64,000 nucleotides of DNA from Candidatus Kapaibacterium sp. (GTDB lineage Bacteria > Bacteroidota > Ignavibacteria > Kapaibacteriales > UBA2268): the NCBI GenBank assembly GCA_023957315.1, contig JAMLHE010000004.1, forward strand, positions 186,001 through 250,000. The letters are read 5' to 3'. How positions within the stretch are numbered: the first letter of the stretch is position 1; each line of letters begins with the position of its first letter. The notes beneath the pieces were generated by a model. The model saw only the letters and a program-made list of their open reading frames with translations, did no database searches and was not told where the DNA came from. Position numbers and translations under genes: made by a program. This document shows positions 51,456-60,200 of this stretch, piece after piece.

Positions 51456-52474
51456 GCGTACCAAAAATACAAGCTGTAAATCCAGAAACAGGCAAACCGT
51501 TGTTTCTTGACCCTGCTACAGGTGCACCATCAGGAACAGACGGTCAAACCTTAAGATTCAATTCAGGTGATGAATTAGAAGCAACAAGTGCTATTACGGT
51601 AACAATAGCTGAGACATACAAAGAAACGAACCTTACCACCGACATGGACGCTGAAGATAATTACGTGGGTGCATCTTTGCAATTGCGTGGTCAAATCCCC
51701 GAAGATTTAGGGTTGGATTTAGAAAACAGCTACAGTAGCGCGAAATTAAAAGTAGAAGTACAAAGACCATTGGAAGGTATTGAAAGTTGTGGCATAGAAA
51801 TAAAAAGCAGAAATCTTGCAGAACCACAATCCGAAAGTGAGATATTGTTTAGTGGAGACAAGTTCAATGTGAACAATATGCAACTTCATAACGCACTTTT
51901 AGAGGCTGTTGAAACTTTGCCGTCAGGCTTGACAATGGACGATGCAGGGCGGATTGTTAGGCTCGGTAGTGGCTTCTATTTCTGGCAAGGATGGCGATGG
52001 GTAGGTTTGTCTGATAATAAATATCATTTCAAACCAAGCAATCAAATACTTGCAAAAGACAATATTTGGTATGATGACAACAATATACAGTTTGAAATTG
52101 GACCGCTTGAGCTTTATGAGTTTAAGTTGATAGTAGATGTGAAATTGACCACAGAGACGGACATGGTGGCTTATTGGGGGAGGTTTTCATCAAGTGAAAC
52201 TATAAATGAGATGCGAGGAAGCCGTAGCATGTTCGGTGTAGCAGAATACGACGGAGGTGAAGACCATTGGCATAATATGTTAGCACAGTCCAATTATTTT
52301 CACGAGACAAAGAATGCGTTTACCGGGATGCACCATTATATTTTTCATTTCGACGGCATCATTTACGGTGGTAACGCAACAAGCACAATCAAATTACAGC
52401 ATAAAGCAACGGGAGCGACGGGTATTATTGACGTTCGCCCTTTCACACGCATTATTTTAAAACGAATATATTAG
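51452..52474 (+). CDS. Tail fibre or baseplate protein
   Basis: 340 residues. N-terminal fibre-like start (DPATGAPSGTDGQTLRFNSGDELEA) and a large C-terminal jelly-roll-like domain (HFKPSNQILAKDNIWYDDNN, FELIVDVKLTT-like strands, KLQHKATGATGIIDVRPFTRIILKRIY), which resembles TNF-like receptor-binding heads. It overlaps the previous gene by 4 bp. The pattern FKPSNQ...DxxxQF is common among phage fibre heads. Confidence 0.68.
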   Translation: MSVPKIQAVNPETGKPLFLDPATGAPSGTDGQTLRFNSGDELEATSAITVTIAETYKETNLTTDMDAEDNYVGASLQLRGQIPEDLGLDLENSYSSAKLKVEVQRPLEGIESCGIEIKSRNLAEPQSESEILFSGDKFNVNNMQLHNALLEAVETLPSGLTMDDAGRIVRLGSGFYFWQGWRWVGLSDNKYHFKPSNQILAKDNIWYDDNNIQFEIGPLELYEFKLIVDVKLTTETDMVAYWGRFSSSETINEMRGSRSMFGVAEYDGGEDHWHNMLAQSNYFHETKNAFTGMHHYIFHFDGIIYGGNATSTIKLQHKATGATGIIDVRPFTRIILKRIY

Positions 52475-52516
52475 CATTTAGCAATTTATTTTTAATTATT
52501 TACAAGGAGAATTATT

Positions 52517-53215
52517 ATGCCAGCTATTCCTTTGCTATACGGAGAACCCACATTTTTAAGACTTGTACCCGGTGTTTTTAGCGCAGGTCAAGCAATTGAA
52601 ATCGCATCGCTTGGATCGAAAGTTGATTTTCTAAACGCCGTGAAAGTACTTCCGGCTTTTGCAGGTACTTCATCCGGTGATGAAAGTCCAAAATATCATA
52701 CTACAGAAGGAGCAAACAAGAATCAATATTCTGTTCTGGACGGCTCGAAAAATTATAACATACTTGACGGCAGCGTTATTTCCGAAGATGCCGGAGCAGA
52801 CAATCAAAACAAATTCGAAGCGAGCGTAATGGCATCACCTGCTCAACGTTCTACTGTAATTACAGCATACGAAAACGGTACACCTGTAATCGCTTCTCGC
52901 GAAATTGGAAGAGATTCTGAAACAGGATTGATTGCAGGATACGAGTTCATTCTCGGCAAAGTAACCGATTTCAAAGACAATCCACAGGCAGGACCGCATA
53001 CAATTGATTTCACAATCATCGGTATTGCGACATTTACTATCAAAGAAACAGTTCCGGGAACACCTGATATTGACCATACGGACTATAACTCGATTGCTAC
53101 AGGAGCCGGTAATACAATCCAACCAACAAATGAAACTGCTCGTACAATTACTGAAATTGACGGCACGGATTGGACTCGATTATTGGCAGGCAAAGTTGTT
53201 ACGAAGTTGGTTTAA
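52517..53215 (+). CDS. Major tail tube protein (probable)
   Basis: 232 residues. Clear ribosome-binding site (AAGGAG). Middle part: FEASVMASPAQRSTVITAYENGTPVIASREIGRDSETG ... GYEFILGKVTDFKDNP, beta-rich and like known tail-tube proteins. The last 60 residues may be a small Ig-like addition. It precedes the hub and chaperone genes in the tail block. Based on position and length. Confidence 0.6.
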   Translation: MPAIPLLYGEPTFLRLVPGVFSAGQAIEIASLGSKVDFLNAVKVLPAFAGTSSGDESPKYHTTEGANKNQYSVLDGSKNYNILDGSVISEDAGADNQNKFEASVMASPAQRSTVITAYENGTPVIASREIGRDSETGLIAGYEFILGKVTDFKDNPQAGPHTIDFTIIGIATFTIKETVPGTPDIDHTDYNSIATGAGNTIQPTNETARTITEIDGTDWTRLLAGKVVTKLV

Positions 53216-53218
53216 TTA

Positions 53219-55579
53219 ATGCCGGAGATAATAACTTCATATAAACAATCTTACAGTTGGACTGAAAATGATTTCGGTCCAACTGAGATTATTGTTGTTG
53301 TTTCCGATGCTTTTGAAGGTCTCTACGCTGAAACATTGACTGCTGTAAATGTTATAGAGTTGGACGGTATTCAGCAGAGCATCAAGGGAAAGAACGGTGG
53401 TTTCGAAGAGAATGAGCTCACGATGATAATCAGCGACCTTCTCATTGAAACAGTTGCTGATTCTGACTTCGTACAATTTATGAAAGAAGCTGAGAGTAAT
53501 GAGGTTCGACGATTTATCGGTGTTTTCTTCGATGATAACACTACTGTAAATTTGTTATTCCATGGTACTGCTCAAAGAGAGATTGAAGCTGAAGATTTAA
53601 TATGGCATGGTGCCCATTTTAATGCTTCGCCAAATCCTAAAAGAAAGTTGAATTTCAAAGTTTCGCCGTATCGAGAAAGCGTTTTTGGTGCATTTACTGT
53701 AACAGAATTGACGGAAGGCAGAGAAACTCCTGCTATTCCGGGCTTCGATAGCTCTTGGGAAGCTGCGAATGTGATAAACGGGAAAGGTTATGCCGATTTC
53801 AGTTCATCGCCAAGTATATACGATGTAAGAGTATATCAATTGGTAAACCTAAATGAAGTACTAAGAAAATATGCCGATAATTTGGAAGAAGCAATTTTTA
53901 ACACGGGCGATGGAACAATATCTATCAAATTTGATTCTGTCGAATTAGACGGTAATTGGCATCCTGCAAGATGGAATCGCCGTACTGCATACGGTTCATC
54001 AACTCGCTATGTTTTAACGCCTGGGAACCCTAATTATGTCCCCTTTGAGGTACATAACGATGATTTCAATAGATTAAAAATTAATCCTGACGGCAAACCA
54101 CTTACTTTTGCAGTAGATGTAGTTGGAATACCGCAAAATTCTGAGACCGCGGCGTATCTCAAAGAATCTCCATTTATTAGTTATGGTTTAGTAAAGAAGA
54201 TACTTGGAGAGCCACAACCCAGTTTATCAAATGACTTTCGATTCAACAAAATTAAAACGTTTTTTGATTTAATTAGTTCGTTAGCTCAAAATTTTGGACT
54301 CTTTACTAAAGCTTATTGGGCTACAAGCACAGAGTTACGAATATCATTTGAAAACCGGAGTGAAAATGTTGGCGATGTGGTTTATCTAAAGACTTCTTTA
54401 TCCGGAAAATTGCAACCTTCAGGTGACGAAATTAGCGACAAGAAGTATTTAGGCAAAGCCAATTACAACGCACTTGAGGGTTATGATTATTATGACAAAA
54501 ACAACACCGGAGATTCACCTGTTTACATCAAATCTAAATTTCATGAAAATCAAAGCTTTGAAAACACGAATACTCTATTATTGACAATATCACCAACTGT
54601 TGCATTCATATACAAAGCAATCGATAGAGGAATTGATATAGCAGCGGGGCTGCCCCATAATCATTATTTTGTTTCTTCTGCCGATGGTTACTTTTCATCT
54701 CGAAATTCTGGACAGGAAACTTTTGGCGTTCATACCGCAATTTACCTTTATGTTGACAAATATGATGCTTTAGACGAGAATGAATCCGAGCATTACTACA
54801 CTCCGGCAGCTGCAATGTCAATTAAGAACGGTGCTGAAGACTTAACGTTCCATAGACTTGCAGATTTCTTAAACTATTTGTACGGTTTCGATTACGACGC
54901 ACAATTTTACGAATATACGTTAGAATTGCCGGGCTTTCATACTCTATCAATCAATTCAAGTGGTGTATCGCCTATCTGGAAGAACCATAAACTCCATAAT
55001 AAGCTATTTCTTGACAATCATTGGTGGAAAATAACCCAAATAAAGTGGAAATTCGCAACAAAAAGTATCGAATTGCTTCTTCATTCTGCTCAAAAATACT
55101 CTTTTTCAAACCCGGAGACGCCTGTTTTGTCAACTGATGGCGTTGTAGTGGAGTATTCACCTCCAAATATTGTTGCAAATAGTGGTTATCAATTAATTCT
55201 CCTGAATGCGGCAGTCACGAAATTGGAAGTAGTTGCAAGACTTTCAGACGGCACTTACACTAAAGCCTTACCAATCGCCGCGCATTGCCAAAATCTCGCA
55301 GGTCTTGCGCTCGTTGATGGTATAACAGACGAGTATATTCAAATCAAAACAGAAGGCGAAATCAGCGATGAATCATTTCCGGATTTGCCGATAAATACTC
55401 TTATGTTCTTGCGTAAAAACGACGTAGGTATCAACATATCCAACATTCCTTTGACTGTACCAACTGTGCAAGAGCATCTTTATGCGATAATTGGAGTTTA
55501 TGTAGGATTTAAAACAATCAAAATATTCGAAGGATTTCCGCAACAATGGATTTATCACCCTATTCCGGTTGAGGCTTAA
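53219..55579 (+). CDS. Large tail protein, hub or distal-tail-like
   Basis: 786 residues, mostly beta-rich. It starts VVSDAFEGLYAETLTAVNVIELDGIQQSIKGKNGGFEENELTMII, and contains EALDENESEHYYTP-like loops and a middle region LNYLYGFDYDAQFYEYTLELPGFHTL reminiscent of tail hub proteins. Sits between the tube and the two small tail genes. No catalytic motifs are seen. Function by position only. Confidence 0.58.
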   Translation: MPEIITSYKQSYSWTENDFGPTEIIVVVSDAFEGLYAETLTAVNVIELDGIQQSIKGKNGGFEENELTMIISDLLIETVADSDFVQFMKEAESNEVRRFIGVFFDDNTTVNLLFHGTAQREIEAEDLIWHGAHFNASPNPKRKLNFKVSPYRESVFGAFTVTELTEGRETPAIPGFDSSWEAANVINGKGYADFSSSPSIYDVRVYQLVNLNEVLRKYADNLEEAIFNTGDGTISIKFDSVELDGNWHPARWNRRTAYGSSTRYVLTPGNPNYVPFEVHNDDFNRLKINPDGKPLTFAVDVVGIPQNSETAAYLKESPFISYGLVKKILGEPQPSLSNDFRFNKIKTFFDLISSLAQNFGLFTKAYWATSTELRISFENRSENVGDVVYLKTSLSGKLQPSGDEISDKKYLGKANYNALEGYDYYDKNNTGDSPVYIKSKFHENQSFENTNTLLLTISPTVAFIYKAIDRGIDIAAGLPHNHYFVSSADGYFSSRNSGQETFGVHTAIYLYVDKYDALDENESEHYYTPAAAMSIKNGAEDLTFHRLADFLNYLYGFDYDAQFYEYTLELPGFHTLSINSSGVSPIWKNHKLHNKLFLDNHWWKITQIKWKFATKSIELLLHSAQKYSFSNPETPVLSTDGVVVEYSPPNIVANSGYQLILLNAAVTKLEVVARLSDGTYTKALPIAAHCQNLAGLALVDGITDEYIQIKTEGEISDESFPDLPINTLMFLRKNDVGINISNIPLTVPTVQEHLYAIIGVYVGFKTIKIFEGFPQQWIYHPIPVEA

Positions 55580-55984
55580 ATGAATTCAATCTTTTTAAAA
55601 TACGGCAATTTTGTTGACGGCGAAATATCTTGGAGTTCTGCTGTCGAATTCAAGCCTTCGAAAATCGAGGACATATATTCTACAACTCGGATAAGTGGTC
55701 GAGACCTGCGAGACATTCCATATAATCATCTCGTTGCTAAGAGGAGCAATTCCATTGCCATAACATTAACTCCAATTGATTTAATGCTATCTGCAAAAAT
55801 GACTTTCTTGATAGCATTCTACGGCGCCATGGCATGGCAATATAACTTGACAAATACTGACTGGGAAACCGAAGCTGTTCGAGTAGTTCTTGAAGAAAAC
55901 GGTAATATGCCATACGAAATTATTCAAAAGCATAAACAATTGAAAAAAGTTACTTTAAATCTAATACAAAAAGAGCCTGACTAA
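55580..55984 (+). CDS. Small tail protein
   Basis: 134 residues. FVDGEISWSSAVEFKPSKIEDI and ILNAIPYNHLVAKRSNSIAI-like strands suggest a distal-tail-type beta fold. It overlaps the next gene by one base. Function by position. Confidence 0.55.
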   Translation: MNSIFLKYGNFVDGEISWSSAVEFKPSKIEDIYSTTRISGRDLRDIPYNHLVAKRSNSIAITLTPIDLMLSAKMTFLIAFYGAMAWQYNLTNTDWETEAVRVVLEENGNMPYEIIQKHKQLKKVTLNLIQKEPD

Positions 55985-56490
55985 TGGCATCAACAACATA
56001 TAATGACTGGCAAAAATGGAAAATCATTCCAATCCAAACACTCCAAATCAGTTTTGCGAATGGTAATGATTATACTTTTGGCACTCTTGAAGCCGGGAGT
56101 GCTTTTAGTATTGACTTTATAACTGAAGAAAACGATTCAGGTGGTGAAGATATTCAGTTGGTAGAACTTACGGCATCCGCAATCGTAGTGCAAAATAATT
56201 ATGGCGATATGTACACATTTTTAAACGATTGCAATAAGCAAAAAGTTACGAATTTCAATCTTAAATTAAAAAACAATCCAGGACAGCTAAACCCAGGTGA
56301 AATTTGGATACATCCTCTCGGTTTTGAGCTTGATCCGCCTCTGACATTTACAAATTATCAGTTAAAATGGAATATTAAACAATCAGGCATATCGCCTAAA
56401 CTCACCCTGAATCTCAGAGCATTGCTAAGTATAGATGCTTTCGATACGGTTGCGGGTGGAATTTTAGTAATACAAACAGGAGCAAGTTAA
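55984..56490 (+). CDS. Tail tube- or terminator-like protein
   Basis: 168 residues, beta-rich (LQISFANGNDYTFGTLEAGSAFSIDFITEEND, then LNLRALLSIDAFDTVAGGILVIQTGAS). One-base overlaps on both sides. It lies just before the tail chaperone genes, where many siphophages have the main tail protein; it could therefore be the true tube protein instead of the gene at 52517. Confidence 0.5.
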   Translation: MASTTYNDWQKWKIIPIQTLQISFANGNDYTFGTLEAGSAFSIDFITEENDSGGEDIQLVELTASAIVVQNNYGDMYTFLNDCNKQKVTNFNLKLKNNPGQLNPGEIWIHPLGFELDPPLTFTNYQLKWNIKQSGISPKLTLNLRALLSIDAFDTVAGGILVIQTGAS

Positions 56491-57113
56491 TGACTCATGA
56501 ATTCCAAGTGATTCGAACCAATAAACAAGGTAAAGCTGTAAAAAATTCAGCAGATGAACCTGTATTTGACAAGTTTATATACGATTTTGAGAAGCTCTCA
56601 ATTGACCGCATATTGAGTGCAAGAAAGCTGTTTCATCTAAGTACAAAGGATTATGCTCAATCACCTAAGCAAAATGATGAACTTGAAGTTCTTGTCAAGC
56701 GCGAAAGCGAACGATTGGCATTCGGGGCTATCATTATCAAGGTTGATGATGAGGGAAATTTAGAACCTTATGACCCATATAACGCAGCATCTAACAAATT
56801 TGCTGAACGATTGACTGGTTATGACAACTTCACAAAGTTAATGGAGTGTCAGTCGGATTTTTTTCAGAAAGCGGGGCTGCAATCCGTCGAATTGATGACG
56901 CAGTCGGCAGATATAATGCTGCAATCGCTAAACATAATGAAAGAATTCAAAAATCTCGAAGGGTCGTTGGGGGGAAACATGTCGGAAATGATGTCGGGGA
57001 TTCTGTCGGCAGCTCAAAATATGTCTATAAAACCAGAGAAGAACTCCACAGAGAGTATTACTCAAAAGAATATTTCTCCAGAGAGCAACGAGAACCCTAC
57101 AATTGGAGAATAG
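56490..57113 (+). CDS. Tail assembly chaperone G
   Basis: 207 residues. Immediately upstream of the tape measure. N-terminal half: FDKFIYDFEKLSIDRILSARKLFHLS and a repeat-type helix; C-terminal part: LMTQSADIMLQSLNIMKEF ... NMSEMMSGILSAAQNM. The position, size and the slippery sequence inside make it the counterpart of lambda G. A second reading frame continues past its stop to the tape measure. Confidence 0.72.
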   Translation: MTHEFQVIRTNKQGKAVKNSADEPVFDKFIYDFEKLSIDRILSARKLFHLSTKDYAQSPKQNDELEVLVKRESERLAFGAIIIKVDDEGNLEPYDPYNAASNKFAERLTGYDNFTKLMECQSDFFQKAGLQSVELMTQSADIMLQSLNIMKEFKNLEGSLGGNMSEMMSGILSAAQNMSIKPEKNSTESITQKNISPESNENPTIGE

Positions 57114-57241
57114 TTTGGTTAGCAGCCAAATTTGAGGGGGTAAGGAGAAACGAAATTCTAAAATACCCGGTTATCGAATTTATTGAAATTATTGAACAGG
57201 CACTTGAAGAAAAGGCAGTAGAGTATGGCGCAGGAACTTAG
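56490..57241 (+). CDS. Tail assembly chaperone GT, -1 frameshift product
   Basis: Slippage at 56969-56975 would join the first 162 codons of the G frame to 88 codons of the -1 frame, giving about 250 residues. The second part (YKTREELHREYYSKEYF, NWRIVWLAAKFEGVRRNEILKYPVIEFIEIIEQALEEKA) is protein-like. It fills the 111-bp gap to the tape measure gene and ends 17 bp inside it, exactly the lambda G/GT layout. Not proven experimentally. Confidence 0.7.
56969..56975 (+). promoter_or_regulatory. Predicted -1 ribosomal frameshift site G GGG GGA
   Basis: In the G frame the codons read TTG GGG GGA AAC. The heptamer G-GGG-GGA fits X-XXY-YYZ, so both tRNAs can re-pair after a -1 slip, and the next codon becomes AAA of the T part. 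GGGAAAG is the site used in lambda at the same location. I see no obvious stable stimulator hairpin. Confidence 0.68.
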
Positions 57242-60200
57242 TATTAAATTAAAAGCAGATGTTGACCTTGAGGCAGTTATCAAGCAATTCAACGTTTTAT
57301 TAACCCAATTACGGTCATCACTTGGCGCATTCGGCGAGACCGTTTCTTTGCTTGATGTAGATAAAATCAAAAGTGAGATGAATTCTATAAAACAAAGCTA
57401 TGATTTACTCGGCGATAAAGCAAAAAAGGCAGGAGAAGAAGCTGACGGTTTAGCAGATGGACTGGAAAAAGCAAGAAAGAATGGTACATTGCTAAGTAAA
57501 GCGTTTCAATTCAATCAAATGGCGCAGTCTGTTAATATGGTCGTTGGAGCTCTTGACAAATTCGTACAACCTTTCGTAGAGCTTGACAAGCAAGTTAAAA
57601 ATATCGGCACCTTGGGTGTAAAGAATTTCGAAGAGTTTGCATCATTAGCTACCCAATTGAGCAAAACCGTACCAGATAGTGCAGCCAACATTGCCTTAGG
57701 TGTTTATCAAGCAGTATCGGCAGGTATATCAGGAACAAATCAAGAAATTATAAAGTTCACCGAAACAGCCGCTAAAGTTGCTGTTGCAGGTGTGGCTACA
57801 ACTGAACAGGCTGTGAATGGCTTAACAAGCGTTCTGAATGCTTATGGACTAAAAGCATCGGAAGTATCTGGAGTTTCAGACGGCTTCTTCGCTGCGATTA
57901 AGTTGGGTAAAACAACGTTCAATGAATTGAATGCTTCATTAGCAAATGTAATACCTGCGGCAAGTGCTGCGGATGTAAAGTTTGATGAGGTTGTGGCGTC
58001 TGTTGCTCAAATGACTGCTTTGGGTGTTCCAACAGCACAAGCAACTACTCAAATCCGCTCTGCTCTTATAGAATTGCAAAAACCTACAGGACAATTGGAA
58101 GCGTTTATGAAAAAGCTTGGTTTGTCAGCTCAAGATATGCAAGAAAAACTCTCAAATCAAGGTCTAATTGCTACATTGCAAGAACTCGAAAAATCGGCAA
58201 CTGCTCAGGGCAAACCGTTCAATCTTCTGTTTGGCTCTATGGAAGCCGGATCTGCTGCTGCCTTATTGACAGGAAAGAATGCAGAACGTGCTACTCAAAC
58301 ATTAGCAAGTGTACGCGAGGAGATTGAAAAAGGGGTTTCAACCGAAGCGTATGATGTTGCAGCCCAAAGTATTGATGTTAAAACCAAGATATTCCTTAAT
58401 AAAATTCAAGCAGGTTTTTCTCAAGTTTTCGATACAATTGGCACCGGAGCCGTAACAGCTATAAATACTTTCTCTCAAATCGGACCGGCAATTGCGTCGT
58501 TTGCAGGTTTTAGTCAACTCCTGCCATCAAAAGCGGAGATGACTGAGGGTATTAAGGATTTTCAGAAAACATTAAATAATAAAACTTTGCCTGCAATAAA
58601 AAGTTTCTCTACATCAATAACAAACTTAATACCAGGACTTGCTACCTTTGGGACCTCAGCGTCAACTTCTTTTGGTGCGGCAGGTGCGGCAGGTGCAGCA
58701 AGTGGAACTGCAACATCGGCAGCTTGGATGACAGCATTGGCTCCTATAGTAGCAGTTATTGCGGCTGTTGTGGCCCTTGGTGCACTTTTCTTGTATCTTT
58801 ATAACAATGTTGAGGGATTCCGAAACCTGATAAATGGTGTTTGGGAAGTGGCGGAGTATGGTTTCACTCGGCTGTGGGATATTTTAAAGAGAGTAGGCGA
58901 TATATTTCTTTCATATGGGGCAGCAATTTTCGAAGGTATGGTTCTGCCGTTTAGGTTAGTGATTGATGTAATTTCCGGCATCGTGGAAGCTTTCACAGGC
59001 ATGTCTGGAGAAGCAATAACTGTTGAAGACGTGATTAATGCTTTGGGTGTCGCATTCGATTTTGTGACCAATCAACTAACTTTGATGAAAGCAACAATAG
59101 ACGGCTTTGTTGCAGGGATAAAATCTGTCACCGGTTCAGTTTCGAATATAATTAAAGCAATTTTTTCAGGCAACATTGGCGAAGCAGTTAAAGAATTCGG
59201 CAATATGGGCAGCAATGCCGGTAAAGCGATACTTGACGGCGCAAATGAGTCGTTGCGAGATGCTAAATTTGAAGATATAACAAAAGCATTAGAAGATAAA
59301 TTTGCTGACGGCATCAAAATCAATGCGAAAATTCAGGAAATTGAAGGTATTGATACTTTAATTGAAAATTATCAAGACACTACTTTGCAAATCAAAACTT
59401 TGCAGGCGAAGCCTGAATCAGATTTGACAGAAGATGAGCGTAATCAACTTCAAATGCTCGAAGAAAAAGCTAAACAAACGGCTGATGCAATCGGCAAAAT
59501 CGTACCTGAAGCAAGAGAAAACTTCAGAAGGATTACTGATGAATCGGGTAATCTTGTAAAGGTTTACGATATCAACATTGATAAAACAAAAGAACTTGCT
59601 GAGGAGCGAGAAAAAGCATACAAACAGCAACAACTTGATGACCAAGCAGCATATACACAAGGCTTGACAACTCAATCCGATAGACTTGCAGACCAGACTC
59701 AAAAACTAAAAGAAGCTGAAGCAGAAGCTAAAAAATTATATGCAGCCGGCAATAAGGATGCGTTTGCTCTGCAAAATAAAAAAGTAATTGAGTTAAAAGA
59801 TGGAATTCAAGCAACGCGTGATTCTATGGTAGATTCATTTACCAAAGGAGCTAAAGCAGGTTTGCTGACAAGTGATGCAACTGAGAAAATCGGCAAACAA
59901 CTTGGGCTCAATAGTGCAAGTATCGTTGATGCTAAAACCCAACAAGGCGCATTTACTGCCGAAGTGGAAGGCACTGGCGAAGCAGTTAAAAGCCTTGGGG
60001 AATCGTTCTCGGAAGCCATGAATAAAGCCAAAAAAGGACAAAGTGAAGCAATAAGCGCGTTGGCTGAGTTGGCAAGACAGCTTAAAAATAACGAGATTAC
60101 GCGTGAAGAATACGAAGAAAAGAGAAAAAATGAATTGATTGCCGGCAAAGCAGCGAACAAAGAAGTGTTGTTTTTGACTGAACTCGAAAAACAAGCTAAA

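Noticed and set aside
42094-57241. Contractile tail
   Set aside because: No sheath protein was recognised among the tail genes, so a siphovirus-type tail is preferred, though an undetected sheath cannot be fully excluded.
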